A DNA stretch of 5,679 nt from JBHIBA01 sp046758845 (GTDB lineage Bacteria > UBA8248 > JACPRG01 > G963555815): contig JBHIBA010000301.1 of NCBI GenBank assembly GCA_046758845.1, positions 1-5,679 on the forward strand, given 5' to 3'. The position numbers were made by a program, and so were the translations under genes. This document shows positions 1-5,020 of the stretch, piece by piece. The number at the start of each line of letters is the position of its first letter. Positions within the stretch are counted from its first letter, which is position 1. The notes under the pieces are model-generated. The model was not told the DNA's origin. It saw only the letters and a list, made by a program, of their open reading frames with translations, and searched no databases.

Positions 1-57
1 GGCGCGAGACCCTTCATGGGGATGCCCCGCAAGTTCTGGGGACACGCTCGGTACTGA
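1..57 (+). CDS. Possible C-terminal end of an upstream gene (partial, unidentified)
   Basis: Frame 1 from the left edge reads GARPFMGMPRKFWGHARY and stops at TGA 55-57. Of its 18 sense codons, 15 end in G or C, matching the third-position bias of the clear genes here, while the two other forward frames (stopping at 78-80 and 63-65) show only about half. That is the whole case for coding; 18 residues are too few to assign a family. If real, it ends about 240 bases before the binding-protein gene on the same strand. It could equally be non-coding: nine of its bases (AGACCCTTC) recur in the repeat near 1605. Confidence 0.25.
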   Translation, partial: GARPFMGMPRKFWGHARY

Positions 58-157
58 GATTCTGACGGACGAAGAATGACCTGTAGGATGCCAAGGCGGT
101 TTCCCGCGGGTCGCCCTGTGTTTTGTCAGGGACAGAATATCGTGCGGCAAAATGCTG

Positions 158-186
158 TTGATTTGATTGGCGCGCAGTACTAAACT
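158..186 (+). promoter_or_regulatory. Candidate sigma-70 promoter for the binding-protein gene
   Basis: A -35-like TTGATT (158-163) and a -10-like TAAACT (181-186) are separated by exactly 17 bases. Each hexamer matches consensus at four of six positions. Transcription would begin near 193 and give a leader of about 105 bases before the ATG at 299. It is the best-spaced pair I found by eye in this gap, but two 4/6 boxes can occur by chance. Confidence 0.35.
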
Positions 187-199
187 GGTGCACAGTTCT

Positions 200-235
200 C
201 TCGACAAAATCTAAATCTGTGCTGGTTTGGTCGAG
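200..235 (+). other. Small hairpin in the leader of the binding-protein gene
   Basis: CTCGACAAA (200-208) can pair with TTT (226-228) and GTCGAG (230-235), leaving G229 bulged and a 17-base loop. It lies inside the leader predicted from the candidate promoter at 158-186. The stem is modest and has no downstream T run, so it is not an obvious terminator. A regulatory role is only a possibility. Confidence 0.2.
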
Positions 236-285
236 GCTTACGTGTCTTGGGGGGAGGAGGACCCCGATCCAAAAGACGAGATCAC

Positions 286-292
286 AGGAGGG
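286..292 (+). promoter_or_regulatory. Ribosome binding site fixing the binding-protein start
   Basis: AGGAGGG sits six bases before the ATG at 299 and is a near-ideal Shine-Dalgarno sequence. It selects this ATG over the in-frame TTG at 227, whose product would put 24 charged residues in front of an otherwise normal signal peptide. Confidence 0.8.
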
Positions 293-298
293 AAAAAG

Positions 299-1312
299 AT
301 GAAGACGCTGGCGAAATGCATCGGGTCGTTTGTTTTCCTGTCATTTCTCTTCTCGAGCCTCGCTCTGGCGGGCGAGAAACTGAACTTTAGCTTGGACTGG
401 ATCATCTACGCCCCCCACACGTATATGATCTCGGCCAAGAAATTGGGTTATTACAAGAAAGCCGGCCTGGATGTGGACATCCGGCGGGGCTATGGGTCCT
501 CCGATACGATCAAAAGGGTCGGGGCGGGGGAGGCGGACTTCGGGATGGCTGATACGGGCAGTCTGATCGTTGCCCGGGATAAGGGCGTGAAGGCCAAGGA
601 GTTGGGCGTGTTTTACGCCAGGGCGCCTTATGAGCTTCTCTGCCTCGATTCGAAGAAGATCAGAACGCCCAAGGACGTCGAAGGCAAGATCATGGGGACC
701 AATAAGGGCACTTCCGTCTACACCCTCTTTCCGGCGTTCGCCGAAGGCGCCGGCATCAATCCGTGCTCGGTCAAGTGGACGTTTATGCAACCCACCGCCA
801 TCGTCCCCAGCCTGGTGGCGAAACGGATTGATTGCGCCTTCATCTACTCTTCGATCTACCCCATCGCCAATAATGCCGCAAAGAAGGCGGGCACCGGGAA
901 ATTGAACCGGATCGCCTATGCGGACTATGGCGTGGACATCTATGCCAACGGCCTGATCACACAGGACGGGCGTATCGCCAAGAATCCGGATCAGGTCCGC
1001 GCTATGACCAAGGCCACTTTCGAGGGTGTCGCGTTTACCCTGAAAAACCCTACGAAAGCCATGAACATCCTCCTGGAGCACTCGCCTTCGCTGAACCGCA
1101 AGAACACGAAAGAGGGCCTGGAGATGAGCTTTGAGCTCCTCTTGACCCCCGATACCAGAAAATTGGGAATCGGCTACATGAGCAGGGAAAAAGTTACACG
1201 GACCCGCGACGTCATCGCCCGGTTCATGAAGCTGAAGAAGGTTATACCCGTTGATGACATCTATACGATGAAGTTCCTGCCGAAAATCTTGCCGGTGGAG
1301 GGCGGCTGGTAG
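299..1312 (+). CDS. ABC transporter substrate-binding protein, NMT1/THI5-like
   Basis: Periplasmic binding protein of 337 residues that would deliver a small ligand to an ABC importer. Residues 1-24 form a signal peptide: Lys2 and Lys6, a hydrophobic stretch (8-23), and an Ala-Leu-Ala cleavage motif before Gly25. There is no lipobox cysteine at the cut, so the mature protein is probably soluble. The mature part follows the NMT1/THI5 pattern: a DW pair and a Pro-His (33-40), a GYYKKAGLDVDI-type segment (50-61), a Gly-Tyr-Gly-Ser-Ser ligand loop (64-68), ADFGMADTGSLIVAR (79-93), TPKDVEGK (123-130), ADYGVDIYANG (208-218) and a C-terminal VDDIYTMKFLP (318-328). Length is normal for the family. 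Known members bind pyrimidine thiamine precursors, but many relatives bind sulfonates, nitriles or other organics, so the ligand is open. No permease or ATPase gene is in the window. The start is set by the site at 286-292. Family call very secure; ligand unknown. Confidence 0.93.
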   Translation: MKTLAKCIGSFVFLSFLFSSLALAGEKLNFSLDWIIYAPHTYMISAKKLGYYKKAGLDVDIRRGYGSSDTIKRVGAGEADFGMADTGSLIVARDKGVKAKELGVFYARAPYELLCLDSKKIRTPKDVEGKIMGTNKGTSVYTLFPAFAEGAGINPCSVKWTFMQPTAIVPSLVAKRIDCAFIYSSIYPIANNAAKKAGTGKLNRIAYADYGVDIYANGLITQDGRIAKNPDQVRAMTKATFEGVAFTLKNPTKAMNILLEHSPSLNRKNTKEGLEMSFELLLTPDTRKLGIGYMSREKVTRTRDVIARFMKLKKVIPVDDIYTMKFLPKILPVEGGW

Positions 1313-1354
1313 GCAGGGGCATTCACTCGTTTCCTAAGGGGGGCAAGTTATCGT

Positions 1355-1517
1355 TGACATGAACCTATCTCAAAATCCCATTTCCCATGCCTTGGGCCTT
1401 TGGTCGTCATTCCCGCGAAAGCGGGAATCCAGTGTTTTCAAGCTTTTCCGGATGCCCACTTACGACATGCGGGTATGATGGTTCGGGCATGGCCCATTTT
1501 GAGATAGGTTCATGTCA
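1355..1517. repeat. 163-bp palindromic element with perfect 22-bp terminal inverted repeats (MITE/REP-like)
   Basis: The left end 1355-1376 (starts TGACATGAACC, ends TCTCAAAAT) is the exact reverse complement of 1496-1517 over 22 bases. Pairing continues inward imperfectly: CCATGCC (1385-1391) faces GGCATGG (1486-1492), and the REP-type block at 1405-1432 faces a degraded copy at about 1448-1480. The dyad centre is near 1436, close to an AAGCTT. No open reading frame could encode a transposase and no target-site duplication is visible. It starts 42 bases after the binding-protein stop, where such palindromes often lie and may stabilise or end the upstream transcript. Non-autonomous element or REP-derived repeat; which one cannot be told from one copy. 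Confidence 0.75.
1405..1432. repeat. REP-type hairpin unit inside the larger element
   Basis: ATTCCCGC (1409-1416), a GAAA loop (1417-1420) and GCGGGAAT (1421-1428) form a perfect 8-bp hairpin flanked by CGTC and CCAG. This is a very widespread interspersed repeat of proteobacterial and related genomes, and its translation gives the well-known spurious peptide RHSRESGNP. It should not be annotated as protein-coding. Confidence 0.85.
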
Positions 1518-1673
1518 TTGTGAGCGTGGGTCATCGACCCGAGCGAAGGATCTCGCAATTCGTTGTGTCGAATGTCGGATGACCCTACGGCGAGGCCGAC
1601 GGCGAGACCCTTCGCTTCGTTGGGTCTTCCAGCGTTCCTTTCCGGTGGATGATCACCCTTCGCTCAGGGTGAC
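1514..1673. repeat. Second interspersed repeat, ends GTCA...TGAC, with internal hairpins
   Basis: It begins GTCATTGTGAGCG and ends CGCTCAGGGTGAC; the ends match as inverted repeats at 10 of 13 positions. The GTCA at 1514-1517 is shared with the right arm of the preceding element. Inside are short hairpins: GGGTC/GACCC (1528-1540), ATTCG/CGAAT (1558-1573), AGACCC/GGGTCT (1605-1627) and TCACCCT/AGGGTGA (1653-1672), plus a direct repeat of ACGGCGAG (1587-1594 and 1599-1606). The GAGCGAAGGATCTC and CTTCGCTCAGGGTGAC segments resemble a common family of intergenic repeats in GC-rich Gram-negative genomes. No coding content is credible. Confidence 0.6.
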
Positions 1674-1721
1674 AAGCGTGTCAACGATTTAGTGCTCCCG
1701 GTAATAAGTCTTGAGAGTCAT

Positions 1722-1768
1722 TTCGCGGTCCGGAGGACGTGCCTCTTGCACGTCCTCCGGATTGCGAA
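1722..1768 (+). repeat. Long hairpin in the leader region of the amidohydrolase
   Basis: TCCGGAGGACGTGC (1729-1742), a CTCTT loop (1743-1747) and GCACGTCCTCCGGA (1748-1761) make a perfect 14-bp stem. Outward, two G-T oppositions (1728/1762, 1727/1763) are followed by five more Watson-Crick pairs (1722-1726 with 1764-1768). In + strand RNA the two oppositions are G-U wobbles and the stem is 21 bp; in - strand RNA they would be C/A mismatches, which favours function on the + strand. Only a short CTTT follows, so it is a poor intrinsic terminator. It could be an RNA processing or regulatory structure, or a repeat. Confidence 0.65.
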
Positions 1769-2006
1769 CTTTCCACACGTTTCTTTCCCCCCCCCGCTCA
1801 ATTTTCCCGGCAATTTGTTTCCGAGGCTCTGCAAGTGTGACGCCGAGGAGCGGGACACCCTTAACCCTAGAACGGCTCATGGACGAACATAGAACGCGGT
1901 ACGGCAATCGGGGGCAGGTCACGGAAAACCAAGCCGACTTTATTCGATCCCGGGTCTTGGCCACTGGTTGCGCTGGATCCAGAAAGAACCCTGCAACGAA
2001 GGATTG
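1769..2006 (+). other. Gene-free leader before the amidohydrolase
   Basis: About 240 bases without a convincing gene. A run of nine C lies at 1787-1795. The amidohydrolase frame stays open back to a TTG at 1711, but the translation of this stretch is a mix of Ser, Arg, Thr and Pro with no domain character, and the long hairpin would fall inside it, so I read it as non-coding. I found no well-spaced -35/-10 pair, so the promoter of the downstream gene is unplaced. Confidence 0.5.
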
Positions 2007-2011
2007 GGAGG
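2007..2011 (+). promoter_or_regulatory. Ribosome binding site fixing the amidohydrolase start
   Basis: GGAGG within a purine-rich GGGAGGAAGAGG stretch lies eight bases before the ATG at 2020. It decides for this start over the in-frame upstream TTG at 1711. Confidence 0.7.
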
Positions 2012-2019
2012 AAGAGGCG

Positions 2020-3393
2020 ATGGGGCGCTCATTGGCAATCCGGGGTGCGACACTCGTGACGATGGAACCTGAGATCGGTGTCATCGAGGAGGGACTCCTT
2101 GTCCTTGAGGACGACCGGATCAAAGAGGTGGGGCCCGACACCGGCCGCGACCCGAGCGCCGACGAAGTTTTGGAAGGGCGGGGGCGCGTGGCCCTGCCGG
2201 GGCTCGTGAACGCCCACGTCCACTCCCGTCCCGCCCGCGCCTTGGGGGATGGTCTCCCGGTGCCCGAGTGGCACGTGCGATACGCCGACGGGGTGAGTCG
2301 TGTCATGGATGACGAGGATTCCCGAATCGGCGCCCTCCTCGCCTTCGGGGAATGTCTTCTGGCGGGCTATACATCGGCTCTGGCCATGCCGGTCAAATCT
2401 CGGGGATGCTTCCGGGGGGCGGTCGAGGTCGGCATCCGGGCGTGCATTGCGCCTCACGCCGCCGACAATCCCGACTTCGCCGGAACGAGCGATACCTTCG
2501 AGGAAAATCTGGCGCTTGTTGAAGAGTGCGGGATCTCTTCGGACGGGCGGGTGCAGTCGTGGCTGGGGTACGACAATCTGTCGGGCTCAAGCGACGACTT
2601 CCTCCGGGCGTTGAGGCGCGAGGCCGATGCGAGGGGGGTTCCCATCCACGGACACCTCTGCGAGCACCGGGCAGAGGTGTCCTATGGAACCAAGCGGTGG
2701 GACAAGCGTCCTCCTCAGGCCCTCTGGGACCTCGGCGTCCTCGGCCCCGACTTTGTCGCCGCGCACTGCGTCTGGTTCGAGAAGGAGGACATCGACCTTT
2801 TCGCTCGGTCCGGGAGCCGCGTTGTCCACAATCCCGTCAGCAATTTGAAGTTCGGGAACGGGGCGTCTCCGGTCTTGTCCTTCTTGCAGGCAGGCGTGAC
2901 GGTGGCGCTCGGCACGGACGGAATGCTTTCGGCCTACCGTTTGGATCCCTTTGAGACGATGCGCCATGCGCTGGCCTTGCACAGGTTCGTAGCCGGGGAC
3001 GCGGCCGCCCTTTCGACCGAGAAGGCCTTGGAGATGGCCACCCTCCACGGCGCCAAGGCCCTCGGGATCGAGGCGGGAGCACTTTCCCCGGGCCTGAAGG
3101 CCGACGTGACCTTACTCGATATGAGGCGCCTCCACCTCACGCCTCGGGCCCGGGGGGCCCACGACAACCTCATCGCGCTTCTCGTCTGGTCGGCCGCCGC
3201 CGCGGATGTGGAGACGGTGATCGTCGATGGCAGAGTGGTCGTACGAGAGGGGAAGCTCACCTTGGCGGACGGCGAGGCGGTTCGCCGAAAAGCTCAAGAA
3301 TCGTCCGAGCGCATCCTTGAACGGCTGGACACCTCACGGTCCGGCGCCGCCCTCCAGGCTCGAAGGGGGGGGCCGAATTCTGCGACTCTATGA
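2020..3393 (+). CDS. Metal-dependent amidohydrolase/deaminase, COG0402 (SsnA/TrzN/AtzB-like)
   Basis: Cytoplasmic hydrolase of 457 residues that would deaminate or dechlorinate a ring, or open an amide or amidine bond, with one bound metal ion. Order: N-terminal beta-sandwich half (1-60), GLVNAHVHS with ligands His66 and His68, HGHLCEHRAEV with ligand His212 and catalytic Glu215, AAHCVW with His249, HNPVSNLKFGNGASPV (270-285), GTDG with ligand Asp300, LDPFETMRHALALHR (308-322), and a C-terminal sandwich half (GLKADVTLLD, then VETVIVDGRVV). Every residue expected of an active member is present and length is typical. There is no signal peptide. The last 20 or so residues are an unconserved tail that crosses a G8 tract. 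The substrate cannot be deduced; cytosine deaminase, S-adenosylhomocysteine deaminase, guanine deaminase and triazine hydrolases share this fold. Neighbouring genes suggest catabolism of an imported nitrogen compound. Confidence 0.93.
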   Translation: MGRSLAIRGATLVTMEPEIGVIEEGLLVLEDDRIKEVGPDTGRDPSADEVLEGRGRVALPGLVNAHVHSRPARALGDGLPVPEWHVRYADGVSRVMDDEDSRIGALLAFGECLLAGYTSALAMPVKSRGCFRGAVEVGIRACIAPHAADNPDFAGTSDTFEENLALVEECGISSDGRVQSWLGYDNLSGSSDDFLRALRREADARGVPIHGHLCEHRAEVSYGTKRWDKRPPQALWDLGVLGPDFVAAHCVWFEKEDIDLFARSGSRVVHNPVSNLKFGNGASPVLSFLQAGVTVALGTDGMLSAYRLDPFETMRHALALHRFVAGDAAALSTEKALEMATLHGAKALGIEAGALSPGLKADVTLLDMRRLHLTPRARGAHDNLIALLVWSAAAADVETVIVDGRVVVREGKLTLADGEAVRRKAQESSERILERLDTSRSGAALQARRGGPNSATL

Positions 3394-3403
3394 AGCCCCC
3401 CCC
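3365..3403. repeat. G8/C8 inverted pair across the amidohydrolase stop codon
   Basis: Eight G (3365-3372) can pair with eight C (3396-3403) around a 23-base loop holding the stop codon (3391-3393). There is no T run right after, so it is not a standard terminator, though a pure G-C stem at a gene end could slow transcription or protect the 3' end. Both tracts are also places where sequencing or assembly length errors are common. Confidence 0.4.
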
Positions 3404-3447
3404 ACAGAGCCGTTAGCCGAAGGCAGATCGACGCAGACGGCGGATCG

Positions 3448-3477
3448 TTGACAGCCTTTCCTTCGTTTGAATAGACT
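3448..3477 (+). promoter_or_regulatory. Candidate sigma-70 promoter for the M24 hydrolase gene
   Basis: A perfect -35 box TTGACA (3448-3453) is followed after 18 bases by TAGACT (3472-3477), a four-of-six match to the -10 consensus. Transcription would start around 3484 and leave a leader of roughly 80 bases. A T6 run (3498-3503) lies in this leader without a hairpin before it. The promoter would let the M24 and cyclodeaminase-like genes be expressed independently of the amidohydrolase. Confidence 0.5.
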
Positions 3478-3554
3478 GTGTGCGTTCCCATTAGTCCTTT
3501 TTTCTCCATCCATATTGTGCCCACCGCTAGGGCGACCCAGGGAAAGTTTTGACC

Positions 3555-3559
3555 GGAGG
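3555..3559 (+). promoter_or_regulatory. Ribosome binding site supporting a TTG start
   Basis: GGAGG, five bases before the TTG at 3565, is a strong Shine-Dalgarno sequence. No comparable site precedes the next in-frame ATG (3661), and starting there would delete the conserved N-terminal EEYDLRWGRARKL segment. Confidence 0.7.
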
Positions 3560-3564
3560 GAGAT

Positions 3565-4797
3565 TTGGCGCGAGAAAGCATAGTCTCCGAGTACAGAATT
3601 GATTTTCACGAGTTCCCCAACGAAGAGTACGACCTCCGCTGGGGACGCGCGCGAAAGCTTATGGCCGAGCAGGAGCTGGATGGCCTCATGGTTACAGGGG
3701 ATTTCTGCTCAGCCATGAACTACCGGTACTTCACCGGCCACCTGCCGCGAGACTACCAGCAGAACCACTCTCGCCCGCACGTCTTTCTGCTGCCGCGGGA
3801 GGGCGCCCCCGTTCTCATTGTGGTTTCCTTGAGCGCCGGGGATGCCCCAAAATGCACCTGGATCGATGACATCCGGGTCTACCACGAGCCTCTTGCCCTG
3901 GAGATCGTCCGGCAGGCCGTCGTGGACGTTGGCTTGGCCGATGGGTGCATCGGGGCGGAGCTGGGCCTCGATCAGCGTTTAATGATGCCCTACCTGACGT
4001 TCGAGGCATTGCGGGAATCCCTCCCCAGGGCTTCCTTCGTGGATGCCTCTTCGCTTCTGCTGACGATGCGGGCCGTCAAGTCGCCGCGCGAGGTCGAGCG
4101 TATCAAAGAGGCGGCCAGGATTTACAGCGGCGCCATCGAGACTTGCTTCCGGACCATTGAAGAGGGAATGACCGAGGAGGAGGTAAGCCAGCGTCTCGTC
4201 CACCTCATTGTAGACGGCGGCGCCTTTCGTCCTCCTCTTTACCAGAACATCATCGCCACCACTGGGGGGGATTGGAGTCTGCACTTTCTTCCCCCGACGA
4301 AGAAGACCCTTCGCCGCGGCGACGTCATTTTTATGGACGCCGGCTGTGTGTACCGGGGCTACTGGAATGAGTACAACCGGATGGGCGTCGTCGGCCCGCC
4401 CGACGAGAGGGCGCTGGAAAACCACAGGATTGTGAGAGAGGTCGTGGACCGCACCGTCGCGGCCATGAAGCCCGGCGCGCCGATCTCGCAAGTCTTACAG
4501 GAGACCGTCGCCGCCTACCGCGATCAGGGGGTTCCCTTCGAAAAATACAGCCGCTACGCCGAATCCCCTTATGCCCACATCGGTCACGGCGTGGGTCTGA
4601 ACGGGAGCGAGCGCCCTTTCCTGCGGATGGACAACGATGAGCCGCTGGAGGCGGGAATGTACTTCTCCGTGGAGGCCTACCTCAGCGATCACGAGCGATT
4701 CGGCGACGAGCAGACCGTGATCATCACAGAGCGGGGAAGTGAGATCATTTCTACGGCTTCGCGGGAGCTTTACACGGTCAAGACACGTGGGGACTAA
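3565..4797 (+). CDS. M24-family hydrolase (creatinase/Xaa-Pro peptidase fold) with altered active site
   Basis: Cytoplasmic protein of 410 residues with the two-domain prolidase/creatinase layout: a creatinase-type N-terminal domain (about 20-160, with EEYDLRWGRA and MNYRYFTGHL) and a pita-bread catalytic domain (about 173-395, starting at RAVKSPREVERIKEAA). Visible active-site residues are His240, Asp258 (MDAG), His341 (IGHGVGL), Glu370 (YFSVEAYL) and Glu382 (GDEQTVIITE). Two positions differ from normal peptidases: the second metal Asp, expected 11 residues after Asp258, is Glu269 (GYWNEYNRMG), and the second His of the usual GHG...HE motif, seven residues after His341, is Ser348 (GSERP). 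Family relatives with altered sites include ectoine hydrolase (DoeA/EutD), creatinase and DMSP lyase DddP, so a non-peptide substrate is plausible. TTG start chosen from its Shine-Dalgarno site. The next gene starts 223 bases downstream. Fold certain, reaction unknown. Confidence 0.9.
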   Translation: MARESIVSEYRIDFHEFPNEEYDLRWGRARKLMAEQELDGLMVTGDFCSAMNYRYFTGHLPRDYQQNHSRPHVFLLPREGAPVLIVVSLSAGDAPKCTWIDDIRVYHEPLALEIVRQAVVDVGLADGCIGAELGLDQRLMMPYLTFEALRESLPRASFVDASSLLLTMRAVKSPREVERIKEAARIYSGAIETCFRTIEEGMTEEEVSQRLVHLIVDGGAFRPPLYQNIIATTGGDWSLHFLPPTKKTLRRGDVIFMDAGCVYRGYWNEYNRMGVVGPPDERALENHRIVREVVDRTVAAMKPGAPISQVLQETVAAYRDQGVPFEKYSRYAESPYAHIGHGVGLNGSERPFLRMDNDEPLEAGMYFSVEAYLSDHERFGDEQTVIITERGSEIISTASRELYTVKTRGD

Positions 4798-4933
4798 ATG
4801 GGGAGGTTCCTGGCCGGCCTGAGTTTTCTGCCTCCGTGGTGGGTCAGTGGCCGGCGGTCCTCCGCTGTGGCCGTACCGGAGGCGCCACGAAGATAGCCTG
4901 GGAGATGTCGGACGTATATACGCGGCCCAATGG

Positions 4934-4967
4934 GCGCAAAGCCGGGACCAAGCCCCCCCGGCTGCGC
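4934..4967 (+). repeat. GC-rich hairpin in the gap before the cyclodeaminase-like gene
   Basis: GCGCA (4934-4938) and GCCGGG (4941-4946) pair with CCCGGC (4957-4962) and TGCGC (4963-4967), giving an 11-bp stem with an AA bulge and a 10-base loop. A second short palindrome, CCCGA-A-TCGGG, follows at 4973-4983. No T run follows, so termination is unlikely. The remainder of the 223-base gap shows only a TATATA at 4914-4919 without a matching -35 box. Confidence 0.4.
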
Positions 4968-5020
4968 AGCCTCCCGAATCGGGCCTTCGTTGACCTCGCC
5001 TTTATCGCGAGCCTATCCCG

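Noticed and set aside
20..110. Thiamine pyrophosphate riboswitch before the NMT1/THI5-type gene
   Set aside because: A CTGAGA (54-59) and an ACCTG (80-84) recall the riboswitch core, but the conserved second half (GAT..GG..AAT.CC..GCG.AGGGA) is absent and the spacing is wrong. An Infernal search with the TPP model (RF00059) would settle it; a significant hit would overturn this rejection.
227..298. TTG start 24 codons upstream for the binding protein
   Set aside because: It would place an acidic 24-residue leader before a standard signal peptide, and the near-perfect AGGAGGG serves the ATG at 299.
341..1081. 246-residue open frame on the - strand
   Set aside because: It is antisense to the binding-protein gene, with no recognisable motif; a composition shadow.
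1355..1673. CRISPR array
   Set aside because: Repeats are inverted and of different types, with no regular direct repeat-spacer spacing.
1387..1692. 101-residue + strand open frame beginning MPWAFGRHSRESGNP
   Set aside because: It is a translation of the interspersed repeats. RHSRESGNP is the usual false peptide from this palindrome, and the frame crosses the boundary of two unrelated repeats.
1711..2019. Upstream in-frame extension of the amidohydrolase by 103 codons
   Set aside because: The composition is unlike a domain, the 21-bp hairpin falls within or beside it, and a strong ribosome binding site with a normal family N-terminus exists at 2020.
1689..2306. 205-residue - strand open frame
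   Set aside because: It spans the non-coding hairpin and leader and then runs antisense to the amidohydrolase, with a Ser/Arg/Pro-rich translation.
4798..4896. 32-codon open frame starting at the ATG directly after the M24 stop (TAAATG)
   Set aside because: It is short, with no recognisable product and only a GGGG nearby as a possible ribosome site. It cannot be distinguished from chance.
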